In this document: positions 57,271 through 64,000 of the stretch, piece by piece
How positions within the stretch are numbered: position 1 is the stretch's first letter
Layout of the letters: every line of letters starts with the position of its first letter
From: Aeromonas australiensis
GTDB taxonomy: Bacteria > Pseudomonadota > Gammaproteobacteria > Enterobacterales > Aeromonadaceae
NCBI RefSeq assembly: GCF_000819725.1
Contig: NZ_CDDH01000045.1
Coordinates: 1 to 64,000, forward strand
Length of the DNA stretch: 64,000 bases
Direction of reading: 5' to 3'
Notes under the pieces: generated by a model
Database searches by the model: none
The model's input: only the letters and a program-made list of their open reading frames with translations
What the model was told of the DNA's origin: nothing
Position numbers and translations under genes: made by a program

Positions 57271-58806
57271 ATGTCTGAACAAACCATCACTCCGGAAGTC
57301 GACCATTCACTCGAACTCAACAACGAGATGACTGAGCGTCGTTCCAAGCTGGCCGCCCTGCGCGCCCAGGGCAATCCTTTCCCCAACGACTTCCGTCGTG
57401 ACAGCCTCTCCGGCGATCTGCAGGCAGAGTTTGGCGACAAGAGCGCCGAGGAGCTGACGAGCCTGGGTAAACGGGTGAAGATTGCCGGTCGCATCATGAC
57501 CCGCCGGATCATGGGCAAGGCTTCTTTCGCCACCCTGCAGGACATGGCCGGCAAGATCCAGGTCTACGTCACCCGTGACGACCTGCCGGAAGGTTTCTAC
57601 AACGAGCAGTTCAAGAAGTGGGATCTGGGCGACATCGTGGGTGTCGAAGGTACCCTGTTCAAGACCCAGACCGGTGAGCTCTCCGTTCACGTTTCCGATA
57701 TCCGCCTGTTGACCAAGGCGCTGCGTCCGCTGCCCGAGAAGCACAAAGGCCTGACCGACCAGGAAGCGCGCTGCCGTCAGCGCTACCTGGATCTGATCGC
57801 CAACGAAGAGTCCCGCAAGACCTTCATAACCCGCACCAAAGTGGTTGCCGGTATCCGCAAGTTCCTGAACGACAAGCGTTTCATGGAAGTGGAAACCCCC
57901 ATGATGCAGGTGATCCCGGGTGGCGCCTCTGCTCGTCCGTTCATCACCCACCACAATGCGCTGGACATCGACATGTACCTGCGTATCGCCCCGGAGCTCT
58001 ATCTGAAGCGTCTGGTGGTCGGTGGTTTCGAACGTGTCTACGAGATCAACCGTAACTTCCGTAACGAGGGTATCTCGGTTCGCCATAACCCCGAGTTCAC
58101 CATGCTCGAGTTCTATATGGCCTACGCCGACTACATCGACCTGATGGATCTCACCGAAGAGATGCTGCGCACCCTGGCGCAGGACATCCTGGGTGACACC
58201 AAGATCCGCTACGCCAAAGAGGGCGAAGAGGGCCTGACCATCGATTTCGGTCAGCCGTTCCAGCGCCTCTCCATGGTCGATTCCATCCTGAAGTACAACC
58301 CGGATGTGACCCGCGACGATCTGGCTACCCTGGAGCAGGCGACTGCCGTCGCCAAGCGCCTGAAGATCGAGCTGATGAAGAGCTGGGAACTGGGCCATGT
58401 GATCACCGCGATCTTCGAAGAGACCGTTGAACACATGCTGCTGCAACCGACCTTCATCACCGAATACCCGGCTGCCGTCTCGCCGCTGGCCCGTCGCAAC
58501 GACCAGAACCCGGATGTAACCGACCGCTTCGAATTCTTCATCGGTGGCCGCGAGCTGGCCAACGGCTTCTCCGAGCTGAACGATGCGGAAGATCAGGCCG
58601 AGCGCTTCCAGGCTCAGGTTGACCAGAAAGCCGCAGGCGACGACGAAGCCATGTTCTACGACGCCGACTTCGTCACCGCGCTGGAGCACGGCCTGCCGCC
58701 GACTGCCGGTCAGGGTATCGGTATCGACCGTCTGGTGATGCTGTTCACCAACAGCCACACCATCCGCGACGTCATTCTGTTCCCGGCCTTACGTCCACAA
58801 AAGTAA
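57271..58806 (+). CDS. lysS: Lysyl-tRNA synthetase (class II)
   Basis: A 511-residue class II synthetase. An N-terminal OB-fold (about 60-170) binds the anticodon. Motif 2 is [20 protein letters not shown] and motif 3 is [13 protein letters not shown]. The length and the start [20 protein letters not shown] fit bacterial LysRS. It is 16 bp after prfB and ends at a terminator. Confidence 0.97.
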   Translation: MSEQTITPEVDHSLELNNEMTERRSKLAALRAQGNPFPNDFRRDSLSGDLQAEFGDKSAEELTSLGKRVKIAGRIMTRRIMGKASFATLQDMAGKIQVYVTRDDLPEGFYNEQFKKWDLGDIVGVEGTLFKTQTGELSVHVSDIRLLTKALRPLPEKHKGLTDQEARCRQRYLDLIANEESRKTFITRTKVVAGIRKFLNDKRFMEVETPMMQVIPGGASARPFITHHNALDIDMYLRIAPELYLKRLVVGGFERVYEINRNFRNEGISVRHNPEFTMLEFYMAYADYIDLMDLTEEMLRTLAQDILGDTKIRYAKEGEEGLTIDFGQPFQRLSMVDSILKYNPDVTRDDLATLEQATAVAKRLKIELMKSWELGHVITAIFEETVEHMLLQPTFITEYPAAVSPLARRNDQNPDVTDRFEFFIGGRELANGFSELNDAEDQAERFQAQVDQKAAGDDEAMFYDADFVTALEHGLPPTAGQGIGIDRLVMLFTNSHTIRDVILFPALRPQK

Positions 58807-58875
58807 GATCCGCAGAAATAAGGCTCACAGAAGTCAGCTACATCCCTTGGGTCAATCCCGAGCGTGATAGCCAAT

Positions 58876-58905
58876 AAAAACGCCCCGCAACCGCGGGGCG
58901 TTTTT
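58876..58905 (+). terminator. Terminator of prfB-lysS
   Basis: AAAAACGCCCCGC pairs with GCGGGGCGTTTTT around AACC. Confidence 0.92.
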
Positions 58906-58930
58906 CTATCTCCTTTACCGCCAAATCACT

Positions 58931-58977
58931 TTATAAATTCAATAATGGAATAAAGAAGATATTTTTATTCTTTGTTG
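58931..58977. promoter_or_regulatory. AT-rich cysJ upstream region with an inverted repeat (CysB site candidate)
   Basis: GAATAAA (58948-58954) and TTTATTC (58964-58970) form an inverted repeat about 65-85 bp before cysJ in a strongly AT-rich stretch. CysB, the LysR-type activator of cysJIH, binds degenerate AT-rich sites with TTATTC-like halves in E. coli. The role is inferred from position. Confidence 0.45.
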
Positions 58978-59032
58978 TTAGCCAACACGCCCTTTAATCT
59001 GGCCAAAAATCAGACCATGGAAGACGCGTGTG

Positions 59033-60823
59033 ATGCAATTGAAGGATTCCCCATTCAACCTCTCCCCCCTCTCTGACGAGCAGCAACGTCAGCTGGGCCA
59101 GGCACTCTCGACCCTCAATACCCAACAACTGGCCTGGGTGAGCGGATATCTCTACGGCCTCTCCCAGAGCGGTCAGCAAAGCGTTCCTACCAGCGCCGCC
59201 GTGGCTGCGCCCAGCGGCAGCCTGACCATTCTCTACGGCTCCCAGACCGGCAACGCCAAAGGGGTCGCCACTGCCATCAAAGTGCAGGCCGAGGCCCGTG
59301 GCCTCCCCGTCACCCTAGCGTCGATGGCCGACTACAAACCCAAGCAGCTCAAGAAAGAGAGCCATCTGCTGGTAGTAGTGAGCACTTACGGGGAGGGTGA
59401 ACCGCCGGAGAGCGCCGTCGACCTGTTCGAGCAGCTTAAAAAAGGCAAGATCGGCAAGCTGGACGGGCTCAAATTCGCCGTGCTGGGGCTGGGTGACAGC
59501 TCCTACGAATTTTTCTGCCAGACCGGCAAAGATTTTGACGACTTCCTCGCTAAAGCGGGGGCCGAGCGGATTTATGAACTCGCCAGCCTCGATGTGGATT
59601 ATCAGGATGCAGCCAAGGCGTGGGGCGAACAGGCACTTAACGCCATTGCCGCGACCCTCTCTACCGGTGCGGCCAGCAGCAGCGTGGCCAGCGCGGTGCA
59701 GCAGGCGGTTGGCCACAGCCAGTACAACAAGGAGAACCCCTTCCCTGCCCGCCTGTCGGTCAATCAGAAGATCACCGGCCGGGATTCCACCAAGGACATC
59801 CGCCATATCGAGATCAGCCTCGAGTCCTCTGGACTCGCCTATCAGCCGGGGGATGCCCTCGGCGTCTGGTTCGACAACGACGCCGACCTGGTGGGGGAAG
59901 TGCTGGCCCTGACCGGCCTCTCTGGTGATGAAGCCACGGCCCACGGCACCTTGCGCACCGCACTGACCGGTCACTTCGAACTGACCCGGCTGCATGGCGG
60001 CTTTATCACAGGGCTCGCTGATATATCGGACAACCCGGCGCTGAAAGACTTGGCCGGTGACAAGGCCCAGGTCAATGCACAGGTTGCCTCAGCCCAGATT
60101 GTGGATGTACTGAAACGCTTCCCGACCGCCCTCACAGCCGAACAGCTGGTTGGCCTGCTGCGCCCCCTCACCCCGCGCCTCTACTCCATCGCCTCTGCCC
60201 AGAGCGAGGTGGAAGAGGAGGTACACCTGACCGTCGGGGTGGTGCGCTATCCACAGGAAGATGGCACGGTGCGCTCTGGCGCAGCCTCCTCCTATCTGGC
60301 GGATCGGCTCATTGAGGATGGCGAGGTGCGGGTATTTGTCGAGCACAACGACAACTTCCGCCTGCCCGCCAATCCCGACACCCCCGTCATCATGGTGGGC
60401 CCTGGCACCGGCATCGCCCCGTTCCGCGCCTTTATGCAGGAGCGGGAAGCCCAAGGTGCCGATGGCAAGAACTGGCTCTTCTTCGGCAACCCCCACTTTA
60501 CCCAGGATTTCCTCTATCAGGTGGAGTGGCAGCGTTATGTGAAATCGGGGCTGCTGTCGAAGATCTCCCTGGCCTTCAGCCGGGATCAGGCCAACAAGAT
60601 TTATGTGCAGGACCGCCTGCGCGAGGCAGGGCTTGAGCTCTACCAGTGGCTGGAAGCAGGCGCTCACTTCTATGTCTGTGGCGACGCCAACAAGATGGCC
60701 AAGGATGTGCAGGAGGCCCTGCTGGATGTGATTGCCGAACATGGCCACAAGAGCCGTGAGGAAGCAGAAGAGTATTTGAGCGAATTGCGTCGTGCCAAAC
60801 GTTATCAAAGGGATGTCTATTGA
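59033..60823 (+). CDS. cysJ: Sulfite reductase [NADPH] flavoprotein alpha subunit
   Basis: A 596-residue diflavin reductase passing electrons from NADPH through FAD and FMN to CysI. The N-terminal flavodoxin domain starts [16 protein letters not shown] near residue 65 and shows [13 protein letters not shown]. The FAD domain carries [13 protein letters not shown], and the NADPH domain reads [19 protein letters not shown] and ends in the typical aromatic YQRDVY. ATG 59033 or the GTG just before it could start it. The stop overlaps cysI (ATGA). Confidence 0.96.
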   Translation: MQLKDSPFNLSPLSDEQQRQLGQALSTLNTQQLAWVSGYLYGLSQSGQQSVPTSAAVAAPSGSLTILYGSQTGNAKGVATAIKVQAEARGLPVTLASMADYKPKQLKKESHLLVVVSTYGEGEPPESAVDLFEQLKKGKIGKLDGLKFAVLGLGDSSYEFFCQTGKDFDDFLAKAGAERIYELASLDVDYQDAAKAWGEQALNAIAATLSTGAASSSVASAVQQAVGHSQYNKENPFPARLSVNQKITGRDSTKDIRHIEISLESSGLAYQPGDALGVWFDNDADLVGEVLALTGLSGDEATAHGTLRTALTGHFELTRLHGGFITGLADISDNPALKDLAGDKAQVNAQVASAQIVDVLKRFPTALTAEQLVGLLRPLTPRLYSIASAQSEVEEEVHLTVGVVRYPQEDGTVRSGAASSYLADRLIEDGEVRVFVEHNDNFRLPANPDTPVIMVGPGTGIAPFRAFMQEREAQGADGKNWLFFGNPHFTQDFLYQVEWQRYVKSGLLSKISLAFSRDQANKIYVQDRLREAGLELYQWLEAGAHFYVCGDANKMAKDVQEALLDVIAEHGHKSREEAEEYLSELRRAKRYQRDVY

Positions 60824-62547
60824 TGAGCAAACAACCTCTTTCTCACCCAAAAGCGGGACCGGTCGAAGGGCCGCTGGCCGACAACGAACGCCTCAAGCGC
60901 GAGAGCAACTTCCTGCGCGGCACCATAGAGCAAGATCTGCAGGACCCGCTCACCGGCGGCTTCAACGGCGACAACTTCCAGCTGATCCGCTTTCACGGCA
61001 TGTACCAGCAGGATGACCGCGACATCCGCCCGGAGCGCGCCGCCCAGAAGCTGGAGCCGCTGCACAACGTCATGCTGCGTGCCCGCCTGCCGGGGGGGAT
61101 CATCACCCCGGCCCAGTGGCAGATCATCGACAAGTTCGCCGAAGAGCACAGCCTCTACGGCAGCATCCGTCTGACCACCCGTCAGACCTTCCAGTTCCAC
61201 GGGGTATTGAAGCGCGACATCAAGCTGATGCATCAGACCCTCAACAGCACCGGCATCGATTCCATCGCCACCGCCGGCGATGTGAACCGCAACGTGCTCT
61301 GCACCAGCAACCCGGTGGAGTCCGAGCTGCATCAGGAGGCCTACGAGTGGGCCAAGAAGATCTCCGAGCACCTGCTGCCCAAGACCCGCGCCTACGTGGA
61401 GATCTGGCTCGATGGCGAGAAGCTGGGGGAAGATGAGGAACCGATCCTGGGTTCCAACTATCTGCCACGCAAATTCAAGACGACCGTGGTGATCCCGCCC
61501 CACAACGACGTGGATATCCACGCCAACGATCTCAACTTCGTGGCCATTGCCGAAGGTGGCAAGCTGGTGGGCTTCAACGTGCTGGTGGGCGGTGGGCTCG
61601 CCATGACCCACGGCGACACCAGCACCTACCCGCGCAAGGCGAGCGACTTTGGCTTTATTCCGCTCTCCCACGTGCTGGAGGTGGCGGCCGCCGTAGTCAG
61701 CACCCAGCGGGACTGGGGCAACCGGGTCAACCGCAAGAACGCCAAGACCAAGTACACCCTCGAGCGCGTCGGTGTCGAAGCCTTCAAGGCCGAGGTGGAA
61801 AACCGCGCCGGCATCCAGTTTGGTGAGGTTCGCCCCTATGAGTTCACCAGCCGTGGCGATCGCTTCGGTTGGGTCGAGGGGATCGACGGCAAGCACCACC
61901 TCACCCTGTTTATCGAGAATGGCCGCCTGCTGGACTTCCCGGGCAAGCCGCTCAAAACCGGCATGCTGGAGATCGCCAAGGTGCATCAGGGGGATTTTCG
62001 CCTGACCGCCAACCAGAACCTGATCATCGCAGGGGTGCCTGCCAGCGAGAAGGCCCGCATCGAAGGGCTGGCACGCCAATACGGCCTGCTGGATGACGGC
62101 GTAAGCGAGCAACGCAAGCAGTCCATGGCCTGCGTGGCGCTGCCCACCTGCCCGCTGGCGATGGCCGAGGCGGAGCGCATGCTGCCAGCCTTCGTCACCG
62201 ACATCGAAGGACTGCTGGCCAAATATGGGCTGGCGGATGACGCCATCATCTTCCGGGTCACCGGCTGCCCCAACGGTTGCGGCCGTGCCATGCTGGCGGA
62301 AGTAGGTCTGGTGGGCAAGGCGCCCGGCCGCTACAACCTCCATCTGGGGGGCAACCTGGAGGGGACCCGCATTCCGCGCCTCTATCAGGAGAACATCACC
62401 GAGCCGCAGATCCTGGCAGAACTGGACGCCCTGATCGGCCGCTGGGCCAGCGAGCGCAACGCGGACGAGTGCTTCGGCGACTTCGTGATCCGGGTTGGGG
62501 TGATTGCGCCCGTTATCGACTCCGCGAGGGACTTCTATGCCGCTTAA
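60823..62547 (+). CDS. cysI: Sulfite reductase [NADPH] hemoprotein beta subunit
   Basis: A 574-residue siroheme and 4Fe-4S enzyme reducing sulfite to sulfide. The cluster/siroheme cysteines are in [18 protein letters not shown] and [13 protein letters not shown]. The siroheme-binding arginines lie in [10 protein letters not shown] and [17 protein letters not shown] 60823 overlaps the cysJ stop, so translation is coupled. cysH starts 11 bp before its end. Confidence 0.97.
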   Translation: MSKQPLSHPKAGPVEGPLADNERLKRESNFLRGTIEQDLQDPLTGGFNGDNFQLIRFHGMYQQDDRDIRPERAAQKLEPLHNVMLRARLPGGIITPAQWQIIDKFAEEHSLYGSIRLTTRQTFQFHGVLKRDIKLMHQTLNSTGIDSIATAGDVNRNVLCTSNPVESELHQEAYEWAKKISEHLLPKTRAYVEIWLDGEKLGEDEEPILGSNYLPRKFKTTVVIPPHNDVDIHANDLNFVAIAEGGKLVGFNVLVGGGLAMTHGDTSTYPRKASDFGFIPLSHVLEVAAAVVSTQRDWGNRVNRKNAKTKYTLERVGVEAFKAEVENRAGIQFGEVRPYEFTSRGDRFGWVEGIDGKHHLTLFIENGRLLDFPGKPLKTGMLEIAKVHQGDFRLTANQNLIIAGVPASEKARIEGLARQYGLLDDGVSEQRKQSMACVALPTCPLAMAEAERMLPAFVTDIEGLLAKYGLADDAIIFRVTGCPNGCGRAMLAEVGLVGKAPGRYNLHLGGNLEGTRIPRLYQENITEPQILAELDALIGRWASERNADECFGDFVIRVGVIAPVIDSARDFYAA

Positions 62548-63319
62548 TGTCACTGAAGATGGCCGCCTTGACCTGCAGGCGCTGCTGGCCCTCGGCCGTG
62601 AGGAGCAGGCCGAGGCGCTGGCCCCCCTCAACCGGGAGCTGGATACCATGAGCGCCCCCGAGCGGGTGCGCTGGGCTCTGGCCAATCTGCCGGGGGAGCA
62701 TGTGCTCTCATCGAGCTTCGGCATCCAGGCGGCACTGATGCTCCATCTGGTCAGCCGCGAGCGCGCCGATGTGCCGGTAGTGCTGACCGATACCGGTTAT
62801 CTGTTCCCGGAGACCTACCGCTTTATCGACGAGCTGACCGAGCGTCTCGCCCTCAACCTCAAGATCTACCGGGCCGAACTCAGCCCGGCTTGGCAGGAGG
62901 CGCGATTTGGCCTCCTGTGGGATCAGGGGGTAGAGGGGATCACCCGCTACAACCAGCTCAACAAGGTGGAGCCAATGGACCGCGCCCTGCGCGAACTGGG
63001 GGCCCAGACCTGGTTCTCCGGCCTGCGCCGGGAGCAGTCCGGCAGCCGTGGCAAGCTGCCGGTGCTGGCCATCCAGCGCGGCCGCTTCAAGTTCCTGCCG
63101 GTGATCGACTGGAGCAACAAGGACGTCTTCTACTACTTCAAGGAGTTTGATCTGCCCTACCACCCGCTGTGGGAGCAGGGCTACCTCTCGGTCGGCGATG
63201 TCCACACCACCGCCAAGTGGGAGCCGGGCATGAGCGAGGAGCAGACCCGCTTCTTCGGCCTCAAGCGCGAGTGCGGTTTGCACGAGGAAAATGGCGAAAA
63301 CGACGGCTCAGGCATCTAA
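62537..63319 (+). CDS. cysH: Phosphoadenosine phosphosulfate reductase
   Basis: A 260-residue PAPS reductase, which uses thioredoxin to make sulfite. The PAPS-binding fold reads [20 protein letters not shown] near residue 55 and the catalytic cysteine is in [14 protein letters not shown] near the C-terminus. There are no extra Fe-S cysteines, so it is the PAPS- rather than the APS-type. The start ATG 62537 lies 11 bp before the cysI stop. It completes cysJIH; a terminator follows. Confidence 0.95.
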   Translation: MPLNVTEDGRLDLQALLALGREEQAEALAPLNRELDTMSAPERVRWALANLPGEHVLSSSFGIQAALMLHLVSRERADVPVVLTDTGYLFPETYRFIDELTERLALNLKIYRAELSPAWQEARFGLLWDQGVEGITRYNQLNKVEPMDRALRELGAQTWFSGLRREQSGSRGKLPVLAIQRGRFKFLPVIDWSNKDVFYYFKEFDLPYHPLWEQGYLSVGDVHTTAKWEPGMSEEQTRFFGLKRECGLHEENGENDGSGI

Positions 63320-63340
63320 TCCCCTCTTGAAAACCCAACA

Positions 63341-63376
63341 GAACAACAAGGGCATCCGAAGATGCCCTTGTTGTTC
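63341..63376. terminator. Bidirectional terminator between cysH and folA
   Basis: A 16-bp perfect stem, GAACAACAAGGGCATC pairing with its complement, around CGAA. Confidence 0.9.
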
Positions 63377-63398
63377 TTTGCCCTTTAGCATTCGTCCG

Positions 63399-63890
63399 TC
63401 AGCGGCGCTGCCAGGTCTCAAAGCTATAGGGGTGCGGGTTCTTCTCATCGGCAGGGTGGCTCTCACACGCAATGCGTTGCCACTGACCATCGTCAAAAGC
63501 GGGGAAGCGGGTATCCCCCTCAACCACCAGATCGATGCGGGTCAGATAGAGGCAATCCGCCTTTGGCAGCAGCTGCTCATATAGATAACCGCCCCCAATC
63601 ACCATCAGCTCTTCGACGCCCTCCCCCTGCAAACGGGAGATGACCTCTTCCAGTGAGGAGATCATCTCCACCCCGTCCACGCGATAGTCTGAATTGCGGC
63701 TAAGCACCAGATTGCGCCGTCCGGGTAGCGGTCGACCGATGGATTCAAAGGTCTTGCGCCCCATCAATACCGGTTTACCGAGAGTGACACGCTTGAAGTG
63801 GGCCAGATCGGCAGGCAGATGCCAGGGCATCTGGTTGTCCTTGCCGATCACCCTGTCGTGGGCCATGGCGGCAATCATGGAAATCTTCAT
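63399..63890 (-). CDS. folA: Dihydrofolate reductase
   Basis: A 163-residue DHFR. MKISMIAAMAHDRVIGKDNQ opens the protein, MPWHLPADLAHFK holds the Asp27-equivalent catalytic residue and GRKTFESIGRPLPGR binds NADPH. The IGGGYLYEQLLPKADCLYLT segment is the second nucleotide strand. It is the usual chromosomal trimethoprim target. ATG 63890 follows GAGAGG. Confidence 0.96.
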   Translation of the reverse strand: MKISMIAAMAHDRVIGKDNQMPWHLPADLAHFKRVTLGKPVLMGRKTFESIGRPLPGRRNLVLSRNSDYRVDGVEMISSLEEVISRLQGEGVEELMVIGGGYLYEQLLPKADCLYLTRIDLVVEGDTRFPAFDDGQWQRIACESHPADEKNPHPYSFETWQRR

Positions 63891-63908
63891 GGGGCCTCTC
63901 ACCGTCTG

Positions 63909-64000
63909 TCAGATTATGGGGCGGTTACGGTACACGACCAGAGAGGGGATCGCCAAACCGAAACTGAGGGCACCAACGATAAAGAGCGCCTTGAGGCCAT
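63909..64000 (-). CDS. C-terminal end of an unidentified membrane protein (start outside window)
   Basis: The open minus-strand frame reads GLKALFIVGALSFGLAIPSL then VVYRNRPII and stops at 63909-63911. It holds one hydrophobic segment with a basic tail, which fits the end of a membrane protein. Only 29 residues are in the window, so the family cannot be named. It ends 18 bp before the folA start, so the two may be co-transcribed. Confidence 0.55.
   Translation of the reverse strand, partial: GLKALFIVGALSFGLAIPSLVVYRNRPII

Noticed and set aside
60817-62724. 635-residue open frame antisense to cysI
   Set aside because: Same artefact of GC-rich codon use; cysI has all its cluster motifs on the other strand.

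Overview
The window looks like a chromosomal segment of an Aeromonas species, or a very close gammaproteobacterial relative. The evidence is the high G+C, the blend of E. coli-like and Vibrio/Shewanella-like gene order, an EF-P with Arg32 next to earP, and a long glyceraldehyde-3-phosphate dehydrogenase next to yeaC. This assignment is an inference from gene content; no 16S gene is present. Almost everything is core housekeeping. The accessory material is a damaged region at the left edge (1-1219) and a repeat patch at about 9.5-10.0 kb.

Layout. 1-1219: a REP-associated tyrosine transposase (RAYT) running off the window, five copies of a 25-bp tag, a 133-bp duplication, and a CesT-like type III secretion chaperone broken by a frameshift in a run of eight G. 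1.36-5.2 kb: retropepsin-like protease, guaC, earP and efp. 5.3-9.5 kb: malY and malX divergent from malI with a MalI operator. 9.5-10.0 kb: MITE-like repeats. 10.0-18.4 kb: P-loop kinase, APH-like kinase, DUF3530 protein, 2-hydroxyacid dehydrogenase, glycine-zipper protein, diguanylate cyclase, nitroreductase, isochorismatase-like protein, ubiF. 18.6-24.3 kb: miaB-phoH-ybeY-corC-lnt. 24.4-29.1 kb: recJ and dsbC, mscL, xerD, fldB. 29.3-32.1 kb: a TldD/TldE pair. 32.2-47.4 kb: ybeL divergent from leuS-lptE-holA-nadD-rsfS-rlmH-mrdA-mrdB-mltB-rlpA-dacA-ybeD-lipB-lipA, close to E. coli order. 47.5-53.8 kb: NUDIX hydrolase, DUF2989 lipoprotein, GAPDH, yeaC, ansA, gltS. 54.0-58.8 kb: a chemoreceptor, prfB with its programmed frameshift, lysS. 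59.0-64.0 kb: cysJIH, folA and the end of an unidentified membrane protein gene.

How the genes work together. The leuS-to-lipA run combines leucyl-tRNA synthesis, LPS assembly, clamp loading, NAD synthesis, ribosome silencing and methylation, the rod-shape elongasome (PBP2, RodA), murein trimming (MltB, RlpA, DacA) and lipoylation. EarP modifies EF-P. CysJIH takes PAPS to sulfide. MalI, MalX and MalY form a small regulated sugar/aminotransferase module.

Most interesting observations. The DsbC-locus protein has lost both catalytic cysteines (CxxC replaced by Asp-Ala-Ala-Arg). A 30-codon ORF sits between lipB and lipA with start and stop overlaps on both sides. The RAYT-linked tags and duplication adjoin a broken secretion chaperone. 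The gltS gene has a structured leader. I found no convincing wholly new multi-gene system. No tRNA, rRNA or CRISPR array was seen.
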